39,723 nucleotides of DNA, from the IMG/VR virus record IMGVR_UViG_3300031215_000027, positions 1 through 39,723 of that record, one strand, 5' to 3'. The stretch is from a virus. Of the stretch, positions 31,881-39,723 are shown one piece after another; positions within the stretch are counted from its first letter, which is position 1; every line of letters begins with the position of its first letter. A program made the translations under genes and the position numbers. Below the pieces are notes generated by a model. The model worked only from the letters and a program-made list of their open reading frames with translations, ran no database searches and was not told where the DNA came from.

Positions 31881-33404
31881 TTAATTTATTGGAACTCCGT
31901 ATTCGTCTACTTTAGTCTCTTCTTCCTCTAGTCGTCCATCTGGAAATATTCTCTTCTCTAATTCTTCTATGCCGCCAAAATAACTAGCGACCTCAGATTT
32001 ATCTTCTATAGGTACCGTAACTATTTTTCTCTTATTTTGAGCACCAGTAGAAATTCTGTCAAGTTGTAAGTTGAACTTTTCAATTTCAGCATCTATCTTT
32101 TTAGTAGTAGTTTCATTATCGTCAGGATTCTTCTCTTCTTCTAAAGTCTTTATTATTTTTTCGAGTCCACTTATTTCTTCACGTTTAAAAGCAGAACTCT
32201 TCACATCTTGATAAGAAATATCAATGACCAAATTATCATCAATGTCGTAAGTTGAATTTTTTACCGTAGCATTTGTGATAACGTTATCGCCATCACGAAC
32301 TGCATCAAGAACAACTCCTGATCCTGTAAAACCAACACTGTAAGCTCCTGGAGCAAAATTTGTACTTCCCCAAACCGCTTTAGAAGGTGTTACTGCCTCA
32401 GTAAATTTTACAGTACTTCCACCTTCTCCTGAAAGTCTTGCTTCTTTAGCTGCGGAAGTTCTGCCCGAATTATCTATTGTGTTTTCCTTTCTAGTGTCAC
32501 TTCTTAAATTTACGTCTTTAATAAAAGCGTTTTTTACTTTTAGCAAGTCATCTTCGGTTGCTTCTTTTATAGATATTCCTGATTCCACAAAAGCACTTAT
32601 AGCATAAGCACTGAACTTACCTTCACCGTCAACGGTAAACATTCTGTCCGCGGCTAATGTTACGAATTCTTTTTTTATGCCTTCTGTTTCTTCTGTTCCA
32701 AAACCACCTTCGGTAATTTTTTTATCTGCCATTATTCCTGCGTCTCCAGCTATAGTTTTGGCAACTTTTTCAAAGTCATATCTTTTAACGGGAGCAAAAC
32801 TTGTTTGTCCGCTTTGGTATTGATCCATTGACACAACGTCTAAAACATTGTCGTTATCTATATCAGTAAAAGCACCAACTGGTCTAAATTGATCATCTAG
32901 CCCAAGCTTAATACCTTCCCATCCATTTTGATAACGCTTTTCATATTCGACATCTCTCCAAACATCACCTTTTTCAACAGCTGCTAAGTAAGCATTATAT
33001 TCCTGCGTTCCTCTTTCTGTAAAAGACTTTAATCTTTCAGGAAGCTGCTGTAAACTATCCAATCCTAGTTTAGCTTTAATGTAAGCTTCGCTAGAAGGAT
33101 CTGAACTTTCAAGAGTTTGTAATAAAGGTAAGTATTGATCTGTTGCTTTTGCAAGCAACCTGGCGTTCGCTTCGTTCAAAGATGAAGAACCGGTATCGTA
33201 ATTATTTAAAGGCTTAATGTTTTTGTCGTAGAAATCTCGTTTAGCTTTCTTTGCAGATTCATCACGTTGAAATTGCATCTGATCATTAATACGATCTTCC
33301 TGTCTTCGATTAGCCGCGTCATTGTTCCAGAATTGTATATCACGAGAAAGCCCTTGAGTTGGCTGTAAGTTCTGGAATGCTGCGTAATTACCTTTCTTTG
33401 CCAT
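31881..33404 (-). CDS. Probable internal virion protein, 507 aa
   Basis: This protein is mostly helical at the N-terminus (NRRQEDRINDQMQFQRDESAKKAKRDFYDKN), with a beta-rich middle (GAYSVGFTGSGVVLDAVRDGDNVITNATVKNSTYDI) and a glutamate-rich end. It lies 4 bp upstream of the giant protein and matches the place of T7 gp15. A promoter box lies just upstream. The family is not known to me. Confidence 0.6.
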   Translation of the reverse strand: MAKKGNYAAFQNLQPTQGLSRDIQFWNNDAANRRQEDRINDQMQFQRDESAKKAKRDFYDKNIKPLNNYDTGSSSLNEANARLLAKATDQYLPLLQTLESSDPSSEAYIKAKLGLDSLQQLPERLKSFTERGTQEYNAYLAAVEKGDVWRDVEYEKRYQNGWEGIKLGLDDQFRPVGAFTDIDNDNVLDVVSMDQYQSGQTSFAPVKRYDFEKVAKTIAGDAGIMADKKITEGGFGTEETEGIKKEFVTLAADRMFTVDGEGKFSAYAISAFVESGISIKEATEDDLLKVKNAFIKDVNLRSDTRKENTIDNSGRTSAAKEARLSGEGGSTVKFTEAVTPSKAVWGSTNFAPGAYSVGFTGSGVVLDAVRDGDNVITNATVKNSTYDIDDNLVIDISYQDVKSSAFKREEISGLEKIIKTLEEEKNPDDNETTTKKIDAEIEKFNLQLDRISTGAQNKRKIVTVPIEDKSEVASYFGGIEELEKRIFPDGRLEEEETKVDEYGVPIN

Positions 33405-33432
33405 TTTCTATAATAAAAATCTATAATAAATA

Positions 33433-33440
33433 CAAATTTA
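33433..33440 (-). promoter_or_regulatory. Late-type promoter box TAAATTTG
   Basis: On the minus strand TAAATTTGTATT matches the boxes at 2867 and 34605. It lies about 30 bp upstream of the 33404 start, so the two largest ejection genes may have their own transcript. Confidence 0.5.
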
Positions 33441-33515
33441 ATAGAAAAATAGTATCATAATAATTATATCTAGTATAATTTAAAGAAAATAATTTATTAT
33501 ACGGGTGTTGTATGT

Positions 33516-33803
33516 TTAATTCACTCTAACTCGCACGTCAACATCTCTTTGACCTCGATTCATTTTAACAAGCTTATTGTCATAAAAGTAGTAGAACATA
33601 ACGTTTTGAGCGCTGGCTCCGTAAAAAACTCTGTAAATAGTCCATCCACTATCCATAGAAACAAGCTCTTCATACTTAGCCTCATTAATAAATTCATTTA
33701 CACTCATGCCAGTCCATATCTGTGGAGCTTTTATAGAAACACATGAGCTAAAAAGCATTAAAGTTAAAGATAAAACAACCAATTTTTGTAGTAAAGTTTT
33801 CAT
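33516..33803 (-). CDS. Phage-encoded lipoprotein
   Basis: The 95 aa precursor has a signal peptide (MKTLLQKLVVLSLTLMLFSSC) with lipobox LFSSC and lipidated Cys21. The mature part (GMSVNEFINEAKYEELVSMDSGWTIYRVFYG...FYYFYDNKLVKMNRGQ) resembles the BamE/SmpA-like small lipoprotein fold. It would sit in an inner or outer membrane. It lies among virion genes, which makes it a candidate for superinfection exclusion or a lysis accessory; this is inferred. Confidence 0.7.
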   Translation of the reverse strand: MKTLLQKLVVLSLTLMLFSSCVSIKAPQIWTGMSVNEFINEAKYEELVSMDSGWTIYRVFYGASAQNVMFYYFYDNKLVKMNRGQRDVDVRVRVN

Positions 33804-33850
33804 AGTTCCCGACGTTTTTAGTTTTTACGCTAAGTTAAGTTAAAAATAAA

Positions 33851-34576
33851 TTACACTCCAAATTGTTTAGGAGCAGCATCATCGTATAGTCTTCGTTCCT
33901 CTTGTTGTCTAAAAAAGTCAGCTAAAGAATTGCTTCCTACCGTACCCATTCCAGGCATCATTGAACCCATTGGAGCCATCATAGGAGCCATTATTGCTCT
34001 AGGTTGTTGATTTAACGTACCAACACCAACACTTTGAGTCTGCGGAGTTTCACCACCTCCAATTGTTCCAGTAAAACCAGAACCTATTAAGCCAGCACTA
34101 TTAAAAGCACCGCTTATACCAGATTGTATATTTTGTTGTCCTACCGACATGAGTTGCCCTATTCCTGCTAAGTCCTGATTATCTCTATTTTCTTGAATTC
34201 CTTGAATTCTTCCCTCATCTCCTGCAATTGCAAAATTACGTCTCATGACTTGGTCGTCTACATCTAATTGATTTACTCTTGCAGCTTGGTTACTTGAAGC
34301 TTGTATTCTTGGCAACGCTCCAAAAACACCTCTTATCCCAGATCCTCTTGCGGCCTCTGTTAAATTTGCAGTAGCTTGACTTGCATCTTCTCTCCTTAGA
34401 TTAGAACCTAATAAAGAGATTGGCATATCGCTGTAAACATTTTCAAGGTCTTGTCTTTCAAAATCGTTTAAGGCAGAATTGGCTTCCCTTTCTTGTCTCA
34501 TTCCTTGAGCTACTTGCAAGCCTGAACCTACTAAAGCGGCTCCACCCATTATTAAAGCACCCGTTGCTACTGCCAT
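33851..34576 (-). CDS. Small internal virion (gp14-like) protein
   Basis: The 241 aa protein starts with a glycine/alanine-rich hydrophobic helix (MAVATGALIMGGAALVGSGLQVAQG), then a charged helical part and a low-complexity methionine/glycine/proline tail (IMAPMMAPMGSMMPGMG). Internal virion proteins of podoviruses often have such an N-terminus and form a pore in the envelope during ejection. It is the first gene of the left late block, after a strong late-type promoter box. Confidence 0.6.
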   Translation of the reverse strand: MAVATGALIMGGAALVGSGLQVAQGMRQEREANSALNDFERQDLENVYSDMPISLLGSNLRREDASQATANLTEAARGSGIRGVFGALPRIQASSNQAARVNQLDVDDQVMRRNFAIAGDEGRIQGIQENRDNQDLAGIGQLMSVGQQNIQSGISGAFNSAGLIGSGFTGTIGGGETPQTQSVGVGTLNQQPRAIMAPMMAPMGSMMPGMGTVGSNSLADFFRQQEERRLYDDAAPKQFGV

Positions 34577-34600
34577 TTTAATTAGTTTAAAATTATACCT

Positions 34601-34618
34601 AATGCAAATTTAGTATAA
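34601..34618 (-). promoter_or_regulatory. Late-type promoter box (TATACTAAATTTG)
   Basis: On the minus strand it reads TTATACTAAATTTGCATT, one base different from the box at 2863-2880. It lies about 28 bp upstream of the 34576 start. Confidence 0.6.
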
Positions 34619-34783
34619 TAAAAATAGAATTAAACACTGGTTTATATATAAAAAAGATATATTTTTGAATCCGACACTACTGATTTAAATTTTAGAACAT
34701 GAAAAAATTACAAGACATTACTAAATTTTAAAGTTTCCTCCTACACTTATTACGGCTATAAATAAAAAGTAGAATATCAAAAA

Positions 34784-34791
34784 TAAATTTG
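34784..34791 (+). promoter_or_regulatory. -7 box TAAATTTG for antirepressor genes
   Basis: TAAATTTG fits TAnnTTTG and continues TATG like the late boxes. A transcript from here would have a leader of about 160 nt containing the stem-loop at 34864-34928. Confidence 0.45.
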
Positions 34792-34863
34792 TATGTTTGC
34801 TTTGCGAAGTCTATTAAACTTGGGTAATTCTCAAGAAACATTTTAAAATTAGTAACTACTTAG

Positions 34864-34928
34864 GCGTAGTTCTCTCGATTCTATTACTCCGGTTTTAGTG
34901 GATTTCGCAATTTCAGAGAGAGCTACGC
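34864..34928 (+). promoter_or_regulatory. Long stem-loop in antirepressor leader
   Basis: A 13 bp stem, GCGTAGTTCTCTC (34864-34876) with GAGAGAGCTACGC (34916-34928), is complete except for one G-U pair. The loop is 39 nt. No T-run follows directly, so it is probably regulatory, not a terminator. Confidence 0.45.
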
Positions 34929-34960
34929 TCTTTTATTTATTAATTTTAAATTCATTCCTA

Positions 34961-35275
34961 ATGCGAAATTCAGGAAAAAGTCAAGCTCCGACAAAAAACG
35001 AGCAACCCTTCAACGTGGTAGACCACCACACAAAAAACTTTTACAAAACTATTGAAGACTTCTATGAGCTTGGTAATGCAAGTGATTTCACAGGAGCTAA
35101 CAATGATTTATTAAACTCCTATCTCGAAAAAGATACGGAAGAAAAAGGCTATTGCCCTAAAGACATTCAAAACCTTGTCTTCATGGTTACATTTCAAAAC
35201 CAATTTCTCACAGCCTTAAAAGAGAATTGGGAACTTTACAAAACATTTACTAACACTAAAACCGAGAACTTATGA
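34961..35275 (+). CDS. Small protein of antirepressor cassette
   Basis: The 104 aa protein (MRNSGKSQAPTKNEQPFNVV..., VFMVTFQNQFLTALKENWELYKTF) has no known family. An in-frame ATG at 34898 lies in the leader stem-loop, so the ATG at 34961 is favoured. It overlaps the Rha gene by 4 bp (ATGA) and is thus its coupled partner. Confidence 0.5.
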   Translation: MRNSGKSQAPTKNEQPFNVVDHHTKNFYKTIEDFYELGNASDFTGANNDLLNSYLEKDTEEKGYCPKDIQNLVFMVTFQNQFLTALKENWELYKTFTNTKTENL

Positions 35276-35886
35276 TTGAGTTAGAAAACAACAGTGGAAA
35301 AATGACAAGTTTAGAAATTGCTGAGCTTTCAGGAAAAAGACACGGAGATGTACTTCGAGCAATAGAAAAAATGCAGATATCTTGGTTTAAAGTAGCACAA
35401 CGTAATTTTTCGTTATCCTCTTATATCAATGAAAACAATAGGGCAATGCCAATGTATTCACTTTCAAAAACGGAAACTTTATACATTGCTACCAAATTTA
35501 ACGACGAAGCAAGAGCAAGGTTAATTATTAGATGGGAAGCTTTAGAAATTGAAAAGCAAAAGCCACTATCTCAAATAGATTTAATCATACAATCTGCACA
35601 ACGATTAAAAGCGATTGAGGAAAAGGAAATCGAACAAGATAAACGTATTCGATTATTAGAAGCAAAATCGGTAACAATTCCTGAATATTTTACAATTGCA
35701 GGGTATGGTACTTTAAACGGTGTTAGTGTTAATATCAAGTTGGCAAGTAGATTAGGGCGTGAAGCTTCTAAAATATGCAAGGATAAAAACCTATTAACAG
35801 ATACAACCCCCGATCCAAGATTTGGTAAAGTAAAAATGTACCCAAAAATAGTGCTAGACCAAGTATTTAATACCGTGCCTTTGTAG
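35272..35886 (+). CDS. Rha-family antirepressor
   Basis: The 204 aa protein has an N-terminal Rha domain (MTSLEIAELSGKRHGDVLRAIEKM, AMPMYSLSKTETLYIATKFNDEARARLIIRWEALE) and a C-terminal HTH-like part (IPEYFTIAGYGTLNGVSVNIKLASRLGREASKICKDKNLL...KMYPKIVLDQVF). Phage antirepressors of this kind bind the CI repressor or operators to trigger lysis. It is placed on the plus strand between two minus-strand late blocks. A terminator follows. Confidence 0.82.
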   Translation: MIELENNSGKMTSLEIAELSGKRHGDVLRAIEKMQISWFKVAQRNFSLSSYINENNRAMPMYSLSKTETLYIATKFNDEARARLIIRWEALEIEKQKPLSQIDLIIQSAQRLKAIEEKEIEQDKRIRLLEAKSVTIPEYFTIAGYGTLNGVSVNIKLASRLGREASKICKDKNLLTDTTPDPRFGKVKMYPKIVLDQVFNTVPL

Positions 35887-35901
35887 GTAAATAATTATAT
35901 T

Positions 35902-35933
35902 AAAAAGCCTCAAGTTAATCCTTGAGGCTTTTT
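35902..35933 (+). terminator. Intrinsic terminator of antirepressor genes
   Basis: AAAAAGCCTCAAG (35902-35914) pairs fully with CTTGAGGCTTTTT (35921-35933) around a 6 nt loop, followed by T's. Confidence 0.85.
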
Positions 35934-36046
35934 TTATTGAGACAAAACTAGAGAGTAATTTAAATAAAAGTCTATATTTGTATTGAAAGTCATAATATCT
36001 TAATCATTCATTTTTGATTGTTATATGCTAGCTCTAATTAGTATAA

Positions 36047-36078
36047 AAAAAGCCCCTAACTCAAAATAGGGGCTTTTT
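36047..36078. terminator. Bidirectional terminator of right late block
   Basis: AAAAAGCCCCTA (36047-36058) pairs with TAGGGGCTTTTT (36067-36078) around an 8 nt loop. A and T runs on both sides make it work in both directions; it mainly ends the tail genes. Confidence 0.85.
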
Positions 36079-36102
36079 CATTTAAACAAACAACAAACAA
36101 AC

Positions 36103-36516
36103 TTAAAGCGTTTTTACCATTTCGCACGTATCTTGACTTCCCACAATAAAACCGCAATCTTCAAAGCGATTCTTTAATGAAGGATTTTTAAGGCTTGTAA
36201 ATAAAAAGGTTTTACCCATTCCTTTACAAACTTCCGAAATTGTATTTATTAAAAGATTTAGAGATTCCTTTCTTAATTCTCTGTCTTTAATATCAAAATT
36301 AGCTACAATATATTCAACCATGGCCCCCTTGGGAACAGTCGTGTTTATAATAAATCCAGCACATATTTCTTTATCACCGTCTTGTATAATTACACCTTGA
36401 AGCTCACCGTTAACCTGTGGCAAGTAGTCAAGACCTGGAGGGGGAAATCTGCTGTCTTTCCACCACTTTACAAGAGTAGGATAGTTTTCATTTTTTAATA
36501 GTCTAGCTTGTATCAT
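36103..36516 (-). CDS. GNAT-like acetyltransferase fold protein
   Basis: The 137 aa protein looks like a GNAT fold: LVKWWKDSRFPPPGLDYLPQVNGELQGVIIQDGDKEICAGFIINTT, then MVEYIVANFDIKDRELRKESLNLLINTISEVCKGMGKTFLFTS and a C-terminal FEDCGFIVGS. Such proteins recur beside tail genes in marine and Bacteroidota phages; a substrate is not known and it may be structural. Its start overlaps the preceding tail gene by 4 bp. Confidence 0.65.
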   Translation of the reverse strand: MIQARLLKNENYPTLVKWWKDSRFPPPGLDYLPQVNGELQGVIIQDGDKEICAGFIINTTVPKGAMVEYIVANFDIKDRELRKESLNLLINTISEVCKGMGKTFLFTSLKNPSLKNRFEDCGFIVGSQDTCEMVKTL

Positions 36517-37244
36517 ACGCCTGTTTTTATTGCATTAGTACTAATTGCAAAAAGCTCAGCTTGACCAGTAGATTCCAATTCAAGAGTCACTTCCATGTAG
36601 TAACCGTTTATTTCGGCTCCTTCAATTCTTGAAACCTTTTTTATAAAGCAAAAAGATCCTTGTTGTAGAGTTAAGTCTTCTGCAATAGAATTTAAGGTTA
36701 TGGTAGTTTTTGTGTGACTATTAATAATTCCTATAAATTCAGATTGATTATTAACTACTTGAAATAAAGCATCACCATTGTTTGTGTTATCCGGTACCTT
36801 ACTTACTGTTATAATCAAATTATTTACAGTATTAATATTCCCTATACCTTGCGTATCACCTCCTTGGGTAATTTCTGTAGACTCTTCTTGTCTTAGAAAA
36901 GCAAACTCCTTACTTCCTTGAGTCACAAATTCTGAGGTCCTAACCGTAGTTTTAACAAAGTTAGTTTCTATTTTAGATTTCCACTTTGCATCACCTTCTA
37001 AAATTAAGTTCTTAAAAATCTTATCGCTATCAGGAACATCATTAAATACCGTCTTTATTCTTGCGGTAAATTGCTGACCATAGAAATTACATTTAACATC
37101 ATTATCCTTGTCATTATGTAAATATAGCTGACCATTTTTTAAGGTGAAAAACCTGTTATTTAAGCTTGTAATTCCCCCAGGAGTAAACGGAGATTCCCCC
37201 GTCCATCCTTTGTTTTTTTCAGAAAAATTTAATGTCTGTGCCAT
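36513..37244 (-). CDS. Tail-associated protein, muzzle/stabilisation type
   Basis: The 243 aa, beta-rich protein has the phrase NKGWTGESPFTPGGITSLNNRFFTLKNGQLYLHN...NFYGQQFTARIKTVFNDVPDSDKIFKNLILEGDAKW split across strands. I recall like phrases (GWTSF, FYTFKNGxLYxHN, FYGxQ) from tail-end proteins of Bacteroidota podoviruses, such as the crAss-like muzzle protein. Starting 1 bp from the large tail protein's stop, it probably forms part of the same complex; in relatives the two may be one chain. Confidence 0.55.
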   Translation of the reverse strand: MAQTLNFSEKNKGWTGESPFTPGGITSLNNRFFTLKNGQLYLHNDKDNDVKCNFYGQQFTARIKTVFNDVPDSDKIFKNLILEGDAKWKSKIETNFVKTTVRTSEFVTQGSKEFAFLRQEESTEITQGGDTQGIGNINTVNNLIITVSKVPDNTNNGDALFQVVNNQSEFIGIINSHTKTTITLNSIAEDLTLQQGSFCFIKKVSRIEGAEINGYYMEVTLELESTGQAELFAISTNAIKTGV

Positions 37245-37245
37245 T

Positions 37246-39723
37246 TTAGTTATTTGTAGGGCATATGCCTGTAAAATTCCATGCTGTACCTCCTATTGGG
37301 CCTGTAACAATAAGTTTTACTGTAGTTGGTGATGCTGTTGTTTTGTTAAACGTTAAGACTCCTTCTCCATCAGTAGGTTCTGTTGTTCCATTAGCAATAT
37401 CAGATTGCTGTATATTTATGTTCCTAGTTTCTCCAGTGTCTTCAAAAGTAGTTCCGTTATAAGAATATACTGGTAAATTATTTTTATCTCCTAGAAGCCC
37501 TGAATATCTAGAAGGATTTCCTTCAATAAAATCACCCACATATTTAGAATCTGCCATTATAACACCGTCATATTCAAGCTGAAATCTATCAGGAACATCG
37601 AATGCGTTATAGCTTATACCTGTGCTGCCTGTGCCAGTACCTAGAACAATTATAGCTTCGTAAATACCTACATTTCCGCTTGCATTAATTCCATTCTGAC
37701 AACTTACCCCAATTGAGATATCGACTGTAGCAATATTACTTTCGTTAAATCCATCACTAAGCTTGTAAGTAAAGCTGTCTTCAAAATTATTACTGTCGTC
37801 ATGAGTATAATTTATTGTTTTATTAGTAAGTAAAGCAATACTACCAAAACTAGGCTGACTTACAATTATTACAGTTAAAGGAAGAGAATTTGGATTTATG
37901 TCGTTTGATAAAACATTTATATTTTTTAAATCCCCTTTGTTAATATCTAACGAATCATCAACTGCTGTAGGAGGATTTGTAGTAATGTTTATAATAACTT
38001 TAGCGTTCTCGCTTTGAATTACACCATTTGATAATCTGTAAAAGAAAACGTCAGATTGAAGAGTGGTTCCAGTATGTGTGTATTTTATTGTATTATTATT
38101 ATTTAATTCTACATTACCGAATTGCGGTTGAGACATAATTAAAACCTCAATACTTGAAGATTGAACTCCTGTATCATTGTCAAGAACATCTAAATCGCTT
38201 ACAGACCTAGCAAGCTTGTCAAAAATATCATTTATGGCAATTAATGGTGGATTCTTATCTTGATAATCCCATATAAGATATAGGTCCTGAGTTCTATTTT
38301 CACGGTTAAAATCAAAACTTATTTGATTTATAAAGCTGTTAATCGAAACTTGTGTTTGTGTTGTTTCGGGAAATGTTGCATCAGCTAAAATATCATTTAT
38401 GTTAGATTCATTATACCCTTGGGAGCTTATCAAATAGCCAAGTCTATTCTCTCTGTTAGCGTGAAAAATGCCAGTAGTACTAGAATCTTTAAAGGATTGA
38501 ATATTTACAGACCTTCCTCTTTCTGGAAACCTTGAATTACCTTCTAATCCTTCTTGAACTTCAAATTTGCTAACAAGAAATTCTTCAAACAAGTGATCTT
38601 CACTAAAGAAAGATCCAGCCCCCCATTTATATCTATTTATAATTGTCGTGCCTATATCGCTTTGGTCGGCTAAAACTATACTTATTACTTTCATTGGAAT
38701 ACCAAGAGGGCATACATTAGTAACTTGAATTGTTGCCGTATCGCTTACTGGTGTAATTGTAACCTGAATTGTATTTTTACTTAAATCGGTTCTAGGAATT
38801 TCCAAACTAGAGGACTCTGTTACGGCATTATCGCTGTAAATAACTCCGTCGTAAACAGCAGAAACATTAACTTCTCCATTAGTTACCTCAGTATTTAGGA
38901 CTGTTTCTCCCAAAAGAAAATTTATGTTTAGTACAAATGTGAATGCTTCAGTGATTGTTTTTTGAATAACATTTCCACAAAAAGCATTAAGATTTTCAGA
39001 TATTTCATCTTCTATACTAATCACGTACTTTTTAAAATAAGCATCATACCCCCCTATCTTTCTGGAAGTAGGATTTTCTATAAAAAGATTTCTAAAATGA
39101 GAAGACATTCCGTAATTAATTTCAGTAACCCCATCTGCGGATAGCCTCATTGGAACTCCCCTTCTAGCATTTATCCAATTTACTCTATCTCCGTCCACCG
39201 CTAAGCTTTCTGGATTTTTACCTATTCCGTTATTTCCTGCGTATGGAATATATTTTCCAAGTATTTCAGGTATTGTTGCTAATACACCTTGGCCGTTAGC
39301 CATTGACAATAAGTCCTTTCCAAAGAGGACGTAGCCAGTTTTTTCTTCTTGAAGCACCAAAAGGTTGCCTTCTCTAGATAAAGTCCTCTGTATGCTTCCG
39401 TGCTGCTTATCTATCTCTTTAAAATTAGCATTACTTAGGTTAAATTCATTTAATCCGTTTATATTGGTGCTTTCTATGTAAGGTTTTCCGTAAGTGTGAT
39501 CCGCAAATCTTCTTATCTCTCGATACTCTTCTACACTAGTTGATGAAGGCCTTGTATCAATGCTTAAATAATTCGTGTTGAATTCATCTCTTATTCTAAA
39601 GCTTTCAATACCGTTTCCTTGCGTGTAACAATTAAAAAAGTCCATCTCAACTATTGCTGGGCTATCTGTAGAAAAATCTTGATCTTGAACGTTACCTTTA
39701 TGTTGGCCGTCTACCACATCAAA
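37246..39723 (-). CDS. Large tail protein with Ig-like (Big_9) repeats, cut by right edge
   Basis: The frame remains open to the right edge (it codes FDVVDGQHKGNV... there), so the N-terminus is missing; a GTG at 39715-39717 is not the real start. Over 820 residues are seen. The first ~480 are beta-rich and like a podovirus tail tube/stabilisation protein (LAVDGDRVNWINARRGVPMRLS). Around residues 500-670 two tandem Big_9/cadherin-like domains follow (VLDNDTG...P.FG.VEL..NNTIKYTH; PPTAVDDSLDINKGD..NVLSNDINP). These often bind sugars or surfaces, so a host-adhesion role is likely. Confidence 0.65.
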   Translation of the reverse strand, partial: FDVVDGQHKGNVQDQDFSTDSPAIVEMDFFNCYTQGNGIESFRIRDEFNTNYLSIDTRPSSTSVEEYREIRRFADHTYGKPYIESTNINGLNEFNLSNANFKEIDKQHGSIQRTLSREGNLLVLQEEKTGYVLFGKDLLSMANGQGVLATIPEILGKYIPYAGNNGIGKNPESLAVDGDRVNWINARRGVPMRLSADGVTEINYGMSSHFRNLFIENPTSRKIGGYDAYFKKYVISIEDEISENLNAFCGNVIQKTITEAFTFVLNINFLLGETVLNTEVTNGEVNVSAVYDGVIYSDNAVTESSSLEIPRTDLSKNTIQVTITPVSDTATIQVTNVCPLGIPMKVISIVLADQSDIGTTIINRYKWGAGSFFSEDHLFEEFLVSKFEVQEGLEGNSRFPERGRSVNIQSFKDSSTTGIFHANRENRLGYLISSQGYNESNINDILADATFPETTQTQVSINSFINQISFDFNRENRTQDLYLIWDYQDKNPPLIAINDIFDKLARSVSDLDVLDNDTGVQSSSIEVLIMSQPQFGNVELNNNNTIKYTHTGTTLQSDVFFYRLSNGVIQSENAKVIINITTNPPTAVDDSLDINKGDLKNINVLSNDINPNSLPLTVIIVSQPSFGSIALLTNKTINYTHDDSNNFEDSFTYKLSDGFNESNIATVDISIGVSCQNGINASGNVGIYEAIIVLGTGTGSTGISYNAFDVPDRFQLEYDGVIMADSKYVGDFIEGNPSRYSGLLGDKNNLPVYSYNGTTFEDTGETRNINIQQSDIANGTTEPTDGEGVLTFNKTTASPTTVKLIVTGPIGGTAWNFTGICPTNN

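Noticed and set aside
35902-36078. Two terminators as an inverted repeat of an insertion sequence
   Set aside because: Each is a self-contained hairpin with a T-run, and no transposase lies nearby.
39715-39717. GTG as start of the large tail protein
   Set aside because: The frame continues open to the window edge (codons for Phe-Asp precede it), so the gene is cut rather than starting here.
1-39723. CRISPR array, retron or diversity-generating element
   Set aside because: No regularly spaced repeats, reverse transcriptase or template/variable repeat pair was seen.

Overview
The window looks like most of the genome of a temperate, podovirus-like phage of a Bacteroidota host, probably Flavobacteriia. 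It carries an unexpected plasmid-like segment on its left side. The host call rests on the AT-rich DNA, A-rich leaders without Shine-Dalgarno boxes, repeated TAnnTTTG promoter boxes, and protein families common in Bacteroidota mobile DNA (DUF3127, DUF3560, KTSC, Bacteroidota-type tyrosine integrase). No terminase, portal or capsid gene is present. The minus-strand late genes run off both edges, so the missing head genes most likely lie between the right and left edges of a circular (or circularly permuted) genome.

Layout. (1) 1-3352, minus strand: an open-ended gene, a zinc-ribbon/DEDD-type exonuclease, a KTSC protein, an unknown, an N6-adenine-type DNA methyltransferase and a winged-helix RepL-like protein. 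(2) 3353-4429: about 1.1 kb without genes, holding iteron-like repeats beside the rep-like gene, palindromes and hairpins; origin-like. (3) 4430-9969, plus strand: about 15 small genes with plasmid/ICE flavour (J-domain, DUF3560, RadC/JAMM, XRE), several led by hairpin-containing leaders. (4) 10002-13217, minus strand: a repressor-like protein, a tyrosine integrase and small genes. (5) 13210-13422: a candidate attP made of a tRNA 3'-end-like core plus terminator hairpin, flanked by paired CCCGACA repeats. (6) 13425-14162: an S24-type CI repressor and a divergent operator/promoter region. (7) 14232-24872, plus strand: the early replication/recombination operon (SbcC-like ATPase, MazG-like, RecT, MBL-fold hydrolase, DUF3127 SSB-like protein, DnaD-like initiator and putative loader), then a cytosine methyltransferase locus read in two frames, and an Acb2/Tad1-like anti-defence protein. 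(8) 24878-34576, minus strand: an ejection-protein cassette (241, 507 and 2332 aa, ordered like T7 gp14-15-16) with a lipoprotein gene inside it. (9) 34784-35933, plus strand: a Rha antirepressor cassette between the two late blocks. (10) 36047-39723, minus strand: tail proteins and a GNAT-like protein, open at the right edge.

How it works together. The S24 repressor at 13.4-14.1 kb probably holds the rightward early promoter at about 14.16 kb. Integrase with the tRNA-like attP would allow chromosomal integration, while the rep-like gene and iterons raise the possibility of plasmid-style maintenance. After induction the early operon would supply replication and recombination, then near-identical TATACTAAATTTG boxes would drive the minus-strand late genes. 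The most unusual points are the double-coding methyltransferase locus, a pair of leader hairpins with compensatory stem changes, and the mix of plasmid-like and temperate-phage modules.
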